A stretch of 33,772 nt of DNA from Planctomycetaceae bacterium (GTDB taxonomy: Bacteria > Planctomycetota > Planctomycetia > Planctomycetales > Planctomycetaceae): the NCBI GenBank assembly GCA_002724315.1, contig PBOJ01000046.1, positions 1 through 33,772 on the forward strand. Reading direction: 5' to 3'. The position numbers and the translations under genes are program-made. How positions within the stretch are numbered: the first letter of the stretch is position 1; every line of letters begins with the position of its first letter. Below the pieces are notes generated by a model. That model saw only the letters and a program-made list of their open reading frames with translations, ran no database searches and was not told the origin of the DNA. Positions 10,301 through 18,229 of this stretch are shown here, piece by piece.

Positions 10301-10988
10301 CGCTCGTCTCCAGGGGTTTCGTTCGGGCTGCCGCAACAGCCTGATCCCAGCCAACGGAGTGCTCAACTCGCCCAACTTCGCACACGGTTGTGTCTGCGGC
10401 TACTCGCTGTTCACCTCGCTGGCCTTCACCCACGTGCCACGGGCCGAGATGTGGAGTTACAGCGCACTGAAGCCGTCCGATTCGTCGGTCAAGAGGCTGG
10501 GTGTCAACCTCGGCGCCCCCGGCGACCGCATGGCCGAGGACGGGACACTCTGGCTCGACTACCCCAGCGTCGGCGGTTCATCGCCGGATGTCCGCATCAC
10601 TGCCAAGGGCAAGCCCCGCACCTTCCGCCAGCACACCTCCCTGGTGACCGCCAGGGACCACGGCTGGGTCGCCTCGTCGGGAGTCACCGGCCTACAGACC
10701 TTGACCATCCGGCTGGACAAGACCGCCAAGACCCCGCGGTCCTACACCGTACGGCTGCACTTCTGTGAACCCGATGACGTCAAACCCGGACAACGGGTCT
10801 TCGATGTCCGCCTGGGCGGCAAGTCCGTCCTCGAGGAATTCGACGTGATGGCCACCACCCGCACCCGTCACAAGGCGGTGGTTCGAGAATTCAAGAAGGT
10901 CACCGCCGCAACCGAGTTGACCATCGACCTGGTGGCTCGCACCGGCACACCGCTTCTCAACGGAGTGGAGATCGTCGCCGAGGATTAG
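7317..10988 (+). CDS. Secreted PQQ-type beta-propeller protein with internal methyltransferase-like fold and C-terminal malectin domain
   Basis: The product is 1223 aa. The start at 7317 is set by an AAGGA Shine-Dalgarno at 7304-7308 and a clear signal peptide ending at LTA-ADWPTW. Residues about 25-455 are PQQ-type propeller blades (VTAYDTRTGKRKW, VYAVEAATGKPLW). Residues about 470-615 resemble a class I SAM methyltransferase: motif I LGIGDGSLVEAL, an acidic strand end LICVDPDPARVGALRRRL, then VITSESLEWV and LRPYGG. Blades resume at about 640 (LSAVDVYTGRILWQT, IDPASGKQLAIF) and continue to about 1000. Residues about 1060-1223 look like a malectin/carbohydrate-binding domain (VNLGAPGDRMAEDG, YTVRLHFCEPD, FDVRLGGKSVLEEFD, LLNGVEIV). 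The family role is unknown; binding of glycans and a quinone-like or other ligand outside the cytoplasm is a reasonable inference. The SAM-fold segment in an exported protein is unexpected. Confidence 0.9.
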   Translation: MSTITARCLLLSSCLSLLLTSSLTAADWPTWRHDSERSGATSETLPATLHLAWSRQLATPQPAWPEDPRIGFDLVPEPIVVGRTLYLASTRTDSVTAYDTRTGKRKWRAFADGPVRFAPLVADGRVVFGSDDGCVYAVEAATGKPLWTYRAAPAIRKVLGNDRLISVWPVRGGPVLDGNVVRFTAGVWPFEGAFLCAVDVATGQPAEIYGPDDFDPQHAVRTLKDLTPQGYLALSARKLYIPCGRAVAACLDLKTNQFVAHSYSTSNTTNYHVVAQGRWLFHGSIAYDTTTKTTLGTRNHKPVTTPAKAFVGEAGAVVAYDLQNPKKVTSKDRRGRNVTTTVMTKLWTLANASIQKVPAGNAYKKFLAANPLAIDLKAGKRLYGHQGSLLFAVDLPVAGKAGQVTWKTTITGTPGSQIAADGRLFVTTAEGRLLCFSAEKGPGDVSESVADAKPTASPRATSILKTAGSDSGFGLVLGIGDGSLVEALARQSDLRLICVDPDPARVGALRRRLDRLGLYGHRVAALAANPLTCGLPPYIANVITSESLEWVGGPDNGPKLARLVFGCLRPYGGTAALSIPGDGSAAFLKQVTGMKLPGARTSMSDGLAVVRREGALPGAADWTHEYGDPSNSLMSQDQLVRAPLGVLWFGGPASDGSLFYNRHFWGPSMAVIDGRMFLQGPGKLSAVDVYTGRILWQTPLVDDENYRAGRRGNDFEKSLAGFHFLAVRDGIYLVHKGRILKIDPASGKQLAIFAPSKKGDTWGRIRVQGDLLIGTIHRVQGKRGRVPTELQVLNRQTGKLIWKHTAEMTVPLVAVSNDTLYCLDGVLEGLYKDWARRGLVPKSDPIRYLKAFDLKTGKPKWKYTTDLVVTWMNYSKDHDVLMASNKKGMVAYRGGDGEELWRKYSEGKGFLGHPESYWDRVIVSGNRVIDQRGPGKAYNILTGEPILRRDPITGKEVPWEFTKSGHHCNYAIASPHLLTFRAASAGFTDVETGNTARLQGFRSGCRNSLIPANGVLNSPNFAHGCVCGYSLFTSLAFTHVPRAEMWSYSALKPSDSSVKRLGVNLGAPGDRMAEDGTLWLDYPSVGGSSPDVRITAKGKPRTFRQHTSLVTARDHGWVASSGVTGLQTLTIRLDKTAKTPRSYTVRLHFCEPDDVKPGQRVFDVRLGGKSVLEEFDVMATTRTRHKAVVREFKKVTAATELTIDLVARTGTPLLNGVEIVAED

Positions 10989-11099
10989 GACAGGGAATAG
11001 TCACGGGGCCGATCGGCAAGCTAGACTGGACTGGTCAGCGGCCACATTTTGGCCCGGCGGCGACTCCGGTTCACCACTCATCTCCGACGAATGCCCGAC

Positions 11100-11960
11100 A
11101 TGAAACTCACCCGTCGCCTGCCTCTGCTGGCTTCCACAATCGTGCTGACGGCGATCGCGGCCACCCTGGCCCAGGACACCAAACCGGCCCGGGGTTTGGT
11201 CTATCCGCTGGATGTCTCCGTCACAGCCGACGCCAAGACCCTGTACCTGGTCGACCGCAAGCTTCCCGGACTCTGGAAAGCCGGCGCCGACGGGAAGCTC
11301 GCCGTGTTTTTTCAGGCCAGCAAGAAGTTCCGCACTCCTCTGAATGCCGTGCGGTGCATCGCGGCTGACGGCAAGGGCGGGTTGCTGGTGGGAGATTCGG
11401 GGACCCGCGAGGTCTACCGGTTCTCCGCCGACGGCAAGTCCACCCCGCTGACCAAGGGTGGCATCGGTATTGCCATGGGCATCGCGGTCAACGCCAAGGG
11501 GACCATCTTCGTCAGCGATCTCGAGCTTCAGCGAATCTGGACCGTGCCGGCTGCCGGAGGTGAACCCAAGGAATTTGCCGTGCTGCCGGCCCCCCGGGGA
11601 ATGACGTTCGACAAGAAAGGCCAATTGTGGGTCGTCTCGGGCGGACCCAGGAACCAGCTTGTCAAAATCGCGGCCGACGGAAAGATCACCCCGGTGGTCA
11701 AGGATCGGACCTTCGTCTACCCCAACGACGTCGCGGTCTCTGCCGATGGCACCGCCTTCGTCAGCGACGGTTACGCCGACTGTATCTGGAAAGTGGCCGC
11801 CGACGGCAAGGCATCCAAATGGGTCAGCGGCAAGCCGCTGGACAACCCCGTCGGTCTCGACTGGCAGGGCACCACCCTGCTGGTGGTCGACTCAAGAGCC
11901 GGAAAGCTCTTCAGCATCACCCCCGACGCCAAGCTCGCACCCGTCAGCCTCGGCAAGTAG
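11100..11960 (+). CDS. Secreted NHL/SMP-30-like beta-propeller protein
   Basis: The frame opens with a TTG at 11049, but the ATG at 11100 gives a standard signal peptide (KLTRR, a hydrophobic run, then TLAQ); the ATG at 11091 is an alternative. The mature protein is about 260 aa of six-bladed propeller repeats: YPLDVSVTADAKTLYLVD, GLLVGDSGTREVYRFSADGK, GIAMGIAVNAKGTIFVSD, YPNDVAVSADGTAFVSDGY, NPVGLDWQGTTLLVVDS. The strand pattern fits NHL/SMP-30/gluconolaconase-like sequences. I cannot see the full set of SMP-30 metal ligands, so lactonase activity should not be assumed; a binding or scaffold role is equally likely. The gene lies about 110 nt downstream of the large PQQ/malectin gene, with no clear terminator between them, so the two may be co-transcribed. 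Confidence 0.85.
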   Translation: MKLTRRLPLLASTIVLTAIAATLAQDTKPARGLVYPLDVSVTADAKTLYLVDRKLPGLWKAGADGKLAVFFQASKKFRTPLNAVRCIAADGKGGLLVGDSGTREVYRFSADGKSTPLTKGGIGIAMGIAVNAKGTIFVSDLELQRIWTVPAAGGEPKEFAVLPAPRGMTFDKKGQLWVVSGGPRNQLVKIAADGKITPVVKDRTFVYPNDVAVSADGTAFVSDGYADCIWKVAADGKASKWVSGKPLDNPVGLDWQGTTLLVVDSRAGKLFSITPDAKLAPVSLGK

Positions 11961-12078
11961 GTCGGGCCCTGCAGCCAGCCACGATCAGCCTGGATGCCGC
12001 CTCCAGCGGGTCGCGACTTGACTGGCTTGCCCAATCGTCACGTCCGTCGATCCCGTCACACCAGGCGCCAGCAACTTG

Positions 12079-12108
12079 TTGACGACGGCCAAAAACCGGT
12101 CCTATACT
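12079..12108 (+). promoter_or_regulatory. Strong sigma70-like promoter upstream of the small Cys/Pro-rich gene and cytochrome operon
   Basis: TTGACG (12079-12084) and TATACT (12103-12108) are separated by 18 nt. Each box differs from consensus at one position. Transcription would begin near 12115, leaving a leader of about 60 nt before the ATG at 12178. This is the best candidate promoter for the plus-strand run ending at 18211, because the later genes in that run overlap or nearly abut. Confidence 0.65.
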
Positions 12109-12177
12109 CGAACTGCTGCGTTCCATCGACTGCAGCCCGACCACACTGCACGGGAATTCCTCTGCCAGGTCCCTGCG

Positions 12178-12591
12178 ATGATCCTCTCCCGCCAGCAACC
12201 CGGCAAACGACCGGCACTCACCCGACTCGGCGTCCTGATCGCTGTGGCTGCGGTGATGCTGGGTGGGCAGCTGGATTCCGAGGCCAAAGCAAGTTGCGGG
12301 GACTACCTGCACAGCAATGCGGCCACGGCATCACCGACCGAATCCAGTGACAGCGAGCCGGCCGATTTCCCGGCCGAATCACCCTGTCAGCACGGCCAGT
12401 GTGACAGCGTTCCGCCGCCGATGCCGGTGCCCCCGGCACCCGCACCGACCTCGCACAACGACAAGGTTTCCGATGTCGGCCGGACCACCGTGGACGAGTC
12501 ATCCTGTGCCTCGGACCTGCTTGACGACTCCGGAGACGACCGCGGGCGACCGGGTCACCGATCCCGCATCGAACGTCCGCCTCGCGGCTGA
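12178..12591 (+). CDS. Small secreted Cys/Pro-rich hypothetical protein
   Basis: The frame begins at 12076, before the predicted transcription start, so I use the ATG at 12178, giving 137 aa. Residues about 14-30 are a hydrophobic signal segment (LTRLGVLIAVAAVMLGG). The mature region begins EAKASCGDYLHS and then has a low-complexity Ser/Pro/Glu stretch, a paired-Cys segment (SPCQHGQCDS), a Pro-rich run (PPPMPVPPAPAP) and a charged Arg/Asp tail. I recognise the ASCGDYL plus C-x-G-x-C plus Pro-run layout as a recurring type of short exported protein in planctomycetes, but I know of no function. It is the first gene behind the 12079 promoter; the next coding start is 133 nt downstream. Confidence 0.65.
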   Translation: MILSRQQPGKRPALTRLGVLIAVAAVMLGGQLDSEAKASCGDYLHSNAATASPTESSDSEPADFPAESPCQHGQCDSVPPPMPVPPAPAPTSHNDKVSDVGRTTVDESSCASDLLDDSGDDRGRPGHRSRIERPPRG

Positions 12592-12724
12592 TCCGATCTC
12601 GATGTGACGCGACCGGTCCGTCTCGATGAGACCGGTCTTCGACCGCCGTTGCCGGCAACAGCCATTCCTCCTGCGCCCGGCTGTCCGCAACCGCGGCAGA
12701 TCCTCACCCGGGGGTTTCGTCCCA

Positions 12725-15673
12725 ATGTCTCAATACGAACAACAACCGACCACCCCACCAGGTCCACCGAAGAAGCTCTACGTCCGCGCGGTCACACCGG
12801 GTCTCAGAAAACTCCTGTGGGTCGTCTTTGCCCTGGTCGCACTGCTCTCAGCCAATGCCGCCTACCTCTCGGCGATCACCGGCATGCAGTGGATCACCGG
12901 CGAGGTCTACCAGACGCACTTCTACTTCCTGATGCTGCTGGGCCACATCGTGGTCGGACTGTTGCTGGTGGTGCCGTTGCTCGTCTTCGGCGGCCTGCAC
13001 ATCCGAAACGCCCACAACCGCAGAAACCGGAGAGCGGTCCGTGTCGGCTACGTCCTGTTCGCCGTCTCGATCGCCGTTCTGGTGACCGGTTTCGCCCTGG
13101 TACGAGTCGAAAACGTCATTGATCTCAAGCATCCGCTGGGCCGCAACGTGGTCTACTGGCTGCACGTGGCCTTGCCGTTGCTCGCAGGGTGGTTGTACTG
13201 GCTGCATCGCCTGGCAGGCCCGCGGATCAAGTGGCGCATCGGCGGGCGATTCGCCGCCGTCTCGGCAATCGCCGTTGTCCTCATGGTCGCGATGCACTCC
13301 CAGGACCCCAGGCAGTGGAACGTCGTGGGATCCGACGAGGGAGTCCAGTACTTCGAACCGTCACTGGCACGAACCACCAGCGGAAAATTCATCCCGCGTG
13401 AAGCCCTGATGATGGACAGCTACTGCAAGAAGTGTCACCCCGACACACACGCGGCCTGGTCCGACAGCGTCCACCGATTCAGTTCGTTCAACAACGCCGC
13501 CTACCTGCCCAGTGTCCGCGAGACACGAAAGGTCTCGTTCGAACGCGACGGCAACGTCCGCGCCTCGAGATGGTGTGCCGGCTGCCACGATCCCGTGCCA
13601 TTCTTCAGCGGGGCCTTCGATCAGAAGGACTACGACGACGTCAACGACCCCACCGCTCACGCGGGTGTCACCTGCACCGTCTGCCACGCGATCACGCACA
13701 TCAACAGCAACCGGGGCAACTCCGACTACACCATCGAGGAACCGCTGCATTACCCGTTCGCGTACAGCGACAACCCGGTGCTGCAGTGGATCAACAACCA
13801 GCTGGTCAAAGCCAAGCCCGATTTCCACAAGAAGACGTTCCTCAAGCCACACCACAAGACAACCGAGTTCTGCAGCGTCTGCCACAAGGTGCACCTGCCG
13901 CTGGCGCTGAACAAGTTCAAGCAGATCGACGGCAACAGCTACCAGAAATCCTTCATCCGCGGACAGAACCACTACGACGCGTTTCTGCTCTCCGGGCTGG
14001 GCCATGGGGCTTCCAGCTTCTACTACCCGCCGAAGGCCGAGACCAACTGCAACCGGTGCCACATGCCCCTGGTCGCCTCGAACGACTTCGGAGCCCGACC
14101 ATTCGGTGACAGCGGGCAGTTGCAGGTCCACAATCATCTGTTCCCCGGTGCCAACACTGGGATCGCCTGGTTCCGCAACCGCCCTCACGTGATCGCCTCG
14201 CAGCAGGAATTCCTGGCCGGCACGATGCGGGTCGATCTGTTCGGAATCCGCGACGGCGGGACCCTTTCGGACCGACTGCATGCGCCATTGCGTCCCGCGG
14301 TCCCGACATTGAAGGCCGGAACCAGTTACCTGCTCGACGCGGTGATCCGCACCGTCAAACTGGGTCACCTGTTCACCCAGGGCACCGTCGATTCGAACGA
14401 GGTCTGGCTCGAGGTGACCGTCAGCTCCGGTGAGCGGGTGATCGGAGCCAGCGGCAAGTTCGACGCCAATCGCGAGGTTGATCCCTGGTCGCACTTTGTC
14501 AACGTCTTCCTGCTGGACGTGAATGGACGACGGATCGACCGTCGCAACCCGCAGGACATCTTCACGCCCCTCTACAATCACCAGATTCCGCCCGGGGCCG
14601 GACAGGTCGTTCACTACCAGCTCGAACTCCCCGAACAACTGGACGGTCCGATCACCGTCGAAGTGAAGCTCAACTACCGCAAGTTCGACAAGCAGTACAC
14701 CGATTTCATCGCCCGCAGCCACAAGCCCGGCGATCGCGACATTCGGGGACTGGACACCACCACCGGCCAACTGCTCAACAGTTTGCCGGTCACCGTGCTC
14801 GCCGTCGATCGGGTCACATTCCCGGTCGAGGGAGACAGCACCGAGGTGACCAATGACCCCTCGCCAGTGAAGTCCTGGACCCGATGGAATGACTACGGCA
14901 TCGGGCTGTTCCTGAAAGGCAAGAGCGAACTGCGTCAGGCGGGAGCGGCGTTCGCCGAGGTCGAAAAGCTGGGTCGATACGATGGCCCACTGAACCTCGC
15001 CCGTGTGCTGTTTCGGGAGGGACGATTGAACGAAGCGGCCGAGGCTCTCGCTCGAGCCTCGAAACACGACGACCCCGCTCCACCGGCCTGGACCATCGCC
15101 TGGCTCTCCGGACTCGTGGCTCGTGATCTCAACCAGTTGGAGAAGGCCGAGAAGAACTTCCGCAGCGTGATCGAGGACCGGACAACCGAGATGGCACGAC
15201 GCGGATTCGACTTCAGCAAGGATTACCGAGTGGTCAACCTGCTGGGCCAGACCTACTTCGACCGGGCCCGGCAGCTGAGAACACCCGCGGTGGCCGAGCA
15301 GAGACAGGCGTTTCTCGAAAAAGCCGTCGAGACGTTCCACCGGGCACTGGAAGTCGATTCTGAGAACGTCACCGCGCACTACAACCTGCAACAGCTCTAC
15401 CGGGAACTGGGCAACAACCAGAAGGCCCGGTACCACACCGACCTGCACGCGAAGTTCAAGCCCGACGACAACGCACGCGACCAGGCGGTCGGACGTGCCA
15501 AGACCCGCTATCCAGCGGCGAATGCCGCCTCCGAGGAACCGGTCTTCTATCGCCTGCAACGTCCCGGTGCCCCCGGGTTGCCTTCGGCCGCCCGCACCCC
15601 AAACGACGAACGACGCCGCCCGGACAGACCGGACAAATCGCAGTTGACGACGCAGAGTGGAGTGGACGAATGA
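12725..15673 (+). CDS. Membrane-bound pentaheme c-type cytochrome with C-terminal TPR region
   Basis: The product is 982 aa. The start at 12725 begins MSQYEQQP just before the membrane domain; the open frame extends upstream to 12626 without coding character. Five membrane helices are predicted at about residues 28-50, 66-92, 107-127, 140-163 and 174-192, with His residues (74, 92, 147, 161) that could bind b-type heme. The periplasmic part has five CXXCH motifs: C234-H238 (CKKCH), C284-H288 (CAGCH), C317-H321 (CTVCH), C383-H387 (CSVCH) and C442-H446 (CNRCH). The layout resembles cytochrome c554/NapC/HAO-type multiheme electron carriers. Residues about 760-930 contain TPR-like helices (LNLARVLFREGRLNEAAEALARAS, ALEVDSENVTAHYNLQQLYRELGN). 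Its final codons overlap the next gene by four bases. It probably carries electrons at the cytoplasmic membrane; substrate and partners are unknown. Confidence 0.9.
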   Translation: MSQYEQQPTTPPGPPKKLYVRAVTPGLRKLLWVVFALVALLSANAAYLSAITGMQWITGEVYQTHFYFLMLLGHIVVGLLLVVPLLVFGGLHIRNAHNRRNRRAVRVGYVLFAVSIAVLVTGFALVRVENVIDLKHPLGRNVVYWLHVALPLLAGWLYWLHRLAGPRIKWRIGGRFAAVSAIAVVLMVAMHSQDPRQWNVVGSDEGVQYFEPSLARTTSGKFIPREALMMDSYCKKCHPDTHAAWSDSVHRFSSFNNAAYLPSVRETRKVSFERDGNVRASRWCAGCHDPVPFFSGAFDQKDYDDVNDPTAHAGVTCTVCHAITHINSNRGNSDYTIEEPLHYPFAYSDNPVLQWINNQLVKAKPDFHKKTFLKPHHKTTEFCSVCHKVHLPLALNKFKQIDGNSYQKSFIRGQNHYDAFLLSGLGHGASSFYYPPKAETNCNRCHMPLVASNDFGARPFGDSGQLQVHNHLFPGANTGIAWFRNRPHVIASQQEFLAGTMRVDLFGIRDGGTLSDRLHAPLRPAVPTLKAGTSYLLDAVIRTVKLGHLFTQGTVDSNEVWLEVTVSSGERVIGASGKFDANREVDPWSHFVNVFLLDVNGRRIDRRNPQDIFTPLYNHQIPPGAGQVVHYQLELPEQLDGPITVEVKLNYRKFDKQYTDFIARSHKPGDRDIRGLDTTTGQLLNSLPVTVLAVDRVTFPVEGDSTEVTNDPSPVKSWTRWNDYGIGLFLKGKSELRQAGAAFAEVEKLGRYDGPLNLARVLFREGRLNEAAEALARASKHDDPAPPAWTIAWLSGLVARDLNQLEKAEKNFRSVIEDRTTEMARRGFDFSKDYRVVNLLGQTYFDRARQLRTPAVAEQRQAFLEKAVETFHRALEVDSENVTAHYNLQQLYRELGNNQKARYHTDLHAKFKPDDNARDQAVGRAKTRYPAANAASEEPVFYRLQRPGAPGLPSAARTPNDERRRPDRPDKSQLTTQSGVDE

Positions 15674-17616
15674 GTGATCAGCCTCCCCAGCCGGACATCA
15701 CCGATCCGCAGGATCCCGGACTGCCGATCGACGAGTTACCGGACTACGACCCCGACACGGTGGAGCAGGACGACACGGTCATCGCCGCGGCACTGAAGCG
15801 ATCCCTGGCTGTCTTCACGCTGGCTGCGGTCGTGATCGGAGGGATCCTGGTGGCCTCCGGATATCTCGAAACAGAGACCGAAGTGGTCACCGACCGGACA
15901 CCACTGGAAGTGCCCCAGGTGCCCGAACGTCCACAGGCCGAAATCCCCACCGTGATGTTCACCGATATCACCGACGAGGCCGGTATCGACTTCGTCCACG
16001 AAAACGGGGCCTACGGCGACAAGCTGCTTCCTGAGACGATGGGTGGAGGCTGTGCATTCCTGGACTTCGACGGCGACGGTGACCAGGATCTGCTGCTGGT
16101 CAATTCACGCCGCTGGGACTGGGACACACGTCCCCAGCCCACCCGGCCAGCCCACCCGGCCCTCTACGCCAACGACGGAACGGGCCACTTCACCGATGTC
16201 ACCAGGCAACGCGGCCTGGACGTGTCGCTTTACGGCATGGGAGCCGCCGTGGGCGATTTCGACAACGACGGGCGACCCGACCTGTTCCTCTCCGCCGTCG
16301 GCCACAACCGGCTGTTCCGCAACACCGGTGAGCGGTTCGAGGACGTGACCAAGACGGCCGGGGTCGCCGGCAAGGCGACCGCGTGGAGTTCCAGCTGCGG
16401 ATTCTTCGACGCCGATGCCGACGGAGATCTCGACCTGTTTGTCTGCAACTATGTTGGCTGGAGCAAGGACTTCGATCTCGCCCAGAACTTCACGCTCGAC
16501 GGCAAGCTCCGTGCCTACGGCCAACCGCAGAAGTTCCCCGGCAGCGCCCCCTATCTCTACCTCAACAATGGTGACGGAACTTTCACCGACGCCACCACCA
16601 GGGCAGGCATCGAGGTCCGGAACGCCAGCACCAACGTCCCGCTGGCCAAGTCACTGGGCGTGGCCTTCGCCGACCTGAACAACGACGGGAACGTCGACCT
16701 GGTCGTCGCCAACGACACGGTCCGCAACTTCCTGTTCCTGGGCAACGGTGACGGGACCTTTCAGGAAGAAGGCCGCAGTGCGGGAGTCGCTTTCGACACC
16801 AACGGCAATGCCCGAGGAGCCATGGGCATCGACATTGGCCGGTTCCGCAACTCCGATGAACTCGGGATTGCCATCGGAAACTTCGCGAACGAAACGACCG
16901 CACTGTATGTCCGCCGCACGCTCGCCGACCAACTTCCGGTGTTCCAGGACGAAGCCATCTCCAACGGCATCGCGCCACCGACCCGGCCGGAGTTGACCTT
17001 CGGAGTTTTCTTCTTTGACAGTGATCTCGACGGCCGTCTCGACATCTTCGCCGCCAACGGACACCTCGAAGCGGACATCAACCTCGTCCAGCCCAGCCAG
17101 CACTACAAACAACCTCCTCAATTGCTGTGGAACTGCGGTCCCCAACACGACAACGAGTTCGTGGCACTCGATCCCTCCCAGTGCGGCGAAGACTTTACCA
17201 GGAGGATGGTCGGCCGGGGGGCGAGCTTTGCCGACATTGACGGAGACGGAGACCTCGACCTGCTGATCACCTCCGTCGGCGGCCGGCCCCGGCTACTCCG
17301 CAACGACCAGAAACTGGGGCACCACTGGCTGAGAGTCCGGCTGACCGGGTCCGGCGGGGTCAACAGCACGGCGATCGGAACCTGGGTCGACATCCACACC
17401 ACCGACGGTGTACGCAGCCAGCAGGTGATGCCCACCCGCAGCTATCTCTCCCAGGCGGAACTCCCGGTGACCTTCGGGCTGGGCGGGATCAACCAGGTCG
17501 AAAAACTGGTCGTTCGCTGGCCGGATGGAACGACACAGGAGATCGCCGACCCGAAAACCGACTCACTGCACGAGATCACTCACATCGACACGACAACCGA
17601 TACAAAGGGACGGTGA
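15670..17616 (+). CDS. Membrane-anchored CRTAC1-like protein (FG-GAP/VCBS repeats + ASPIC/UnbV)
   Basis: The product is 648 aa, starting in the ATGA overlap with the cytochrome gene. An acidic N-terminus precedes one membrane helix at about residues 46-65 (LAVFTLAAVVIGGILVASGYL). From about residue 95 there are FG-GAP/VCBS blades with Ca-binding DxDxDG loops (DFDGDGDQDLLL, DFDNDGRPDLFL, DADADGDLDLF, DLNNDGNVDLVV, DSDLDGRLDIF, DIDGDGDLDLL). Residues about 555-630 form an ASPIC/UnbV domain (GSGGVNSTAIGTWVDI, then PVTFGLGG, then VVRWPDGTTQE). CRTAC1-like proteins are common in planctomycetes, but their function is not established; a calcium-stabilised extracellular propeller is the safe statement. 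Tight coupling to the pentaheme cytochrome suggests that the two form a complex or act on the same substrate. Confidence 0.92.
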   Translation: MSDQPPQPDITDPQDPGLPIDELPDYDPDTVEQDDTVIAAALKRSLAVFTLAAVVIGGILVASGYLETETEVVTDRTPLEVPQVPERPQAEIPTVMFTDITDEAGIDFVHENGAYGDKLLPETMGGGCAFLDFDGDGDQDLLLVNSRRWDWDTRPQPTRPAHPALYANDGTGHFTDVTRQRGLDVSLYGMGAAVGDFDNDGRPDLFLSAVGHNRLFRNTGERFEDVTKTAGVAGKATAWSSSCGFFDADADGDLDLFVCNYVGWSKDFDLAQNFTLDGKLRAYGQPQKFPGSAPYLYLNNGDGTFTDATTRAGIEVRNASTNVPLAKSLGVAFADLNNDGNVDLVVANDTVRNFLFLGNGDGTFQEEGRSAGVAFDTNGNARGAMGIDIGRFRNSDELGIAIGNFANETTALYVRRTLADQLPVFQDEAISNGIAPPTRPELTFGVFFFDSDLDGRLDIFAANGHLEADINLVQPSQHYKQPPQLLWNCGPQHDNEFVALDPSQCGEDFTRRMVGRGASFADIDGDGDLDLLITSVGGRPRLLRNDQKLGHHWLRVRLTGSGGVNSTAIGTWVDIHTTDGVRSQQVMPTRSYLSQAELPVTFGLGGINQVEKLVVRWPDGTTQEIADPKTDSLHEITHIDTTTDTKGR

Positions 17617-17620
17617 CGTG

Positions 17621-18211
17621 ATGAACGAATCACCCAGGATAGCGTGGGTCGAAGACGACCAGGCCACCGGCGAGTTGGCCGAGATCTACGGAGAGTGGCG
17701 GTCCCAGAATCCCGATCGCAAGGGAATCCCTGAGATCCTCAAGTGCTTCTCGGCTCGCCCGGACTTCATGGCCCAGATCATGCAGGCGTCCTACGGACTG
17801 CACTTCACCGAGGGGCATCTCGACAGGCGGCAGAAGGAGGCGATTGCGACCTACGTCTCGGCCCTGAACAAGTGTGAATACTGAACCGACGCCCACGCCC
17901 ATTTCCTGCAGTTGCAGGATGAAGACAATTCGGTCGTCGCCTCGCTCGAACAAGCCAACCTTGAAGACGCCGACGTCGACGAACGGCACCGCCGATTGCT
18001 GGAGTTCGTCAAACGCCTGACACTCGAACCGGCCGAGACGACCGACGCCGAGGTCGTCGCGCTGCGAGAGGTGGGCTGGACCGATCAACAGATCGCCGAA
18101 GCGGTGTACGTCACGGCGATGTTCGCATTCTTCAATCGCATCGCCGACGCTTTCGGACTGGCCAACTCCGGCTACCGCGACCTGGAGACTCCACCGGCAC
18201 AGTTCGAGTGA
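17621..18211 (+). CDS. AhpD-like peroxidase-related protein, probable selenoprotein (CxxU, in-frame TGA at codon 88)
   Basis: Read with TGA17882 as selenocysteine, the product is 196 aa. That is close to the usual length of the 'uncharacterized peroxidase-related enzyme' branch of the AhpD/CMD family. The N-terminal half has the family pattern GIPEILKCFSARPDF and LDRRQKEAIATYVSALNKCEY. The catalytic motif is ExxxxxxxxxxxCxxCxxxH: Glu73, Cys85, Sec88 in place of the second Cys, and His92 (TDAH). The frame continues without a stop through FVKRLTLEP, TDAEVVALREVGWTDQQIAEAVYVTAMFAFFNRIADAFGL, the normal C-terminal half of the family, to the TGA at 18209. A Shine-Dalgarno AAAGGGA (17604-17610) serves ATG 17621 or GTG 17618. 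The gene is four bases behind the CRTAC1-like gene, so it is probably in its operon. A peroxidase or disulfide/selenenylsulfide redox role is inferred. Alternatives are a sequencing error or a nonsense-mutated pseudogene. Confidence 0.8.
17882..17884 (+). other. Candidate selenocysteine codon (TGA)
   Basis: This single TGA replaces the second Cys codon of the AhpD CxxC motif. Both flanks (NKCEY before, TDAHAHFLQLQ after) are in the same frame and keep the family pattern. A random nonsense mutation would be unlikely to hit exactly the redox-active position where selenocysteine replaces cysteine. Confidence 0.78.
17904..17919 (+). promoter_or_regulatory. Candidate bacterial SECIS hairpin
   Basis: TCCTGC (17904-17909) pairs perfectly with GCAGGA (17914-17919) around the tetraloop AGTT (17910-17913). 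The loop starts 25 nt after the TGA, inside the 16-37 nt range used for bacterial SECIS elements. The loop has a G among its first two bases, which is the main conserved feature for SelB binding. The lower stem is weak (a T-T mismatch then a T-G wobble). The element lies inside the coding sequence, as is normal in bacteria. Confidence 0.65.
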
Positions 18212-18229
18212 ACTCCGCGCCGGTACGAT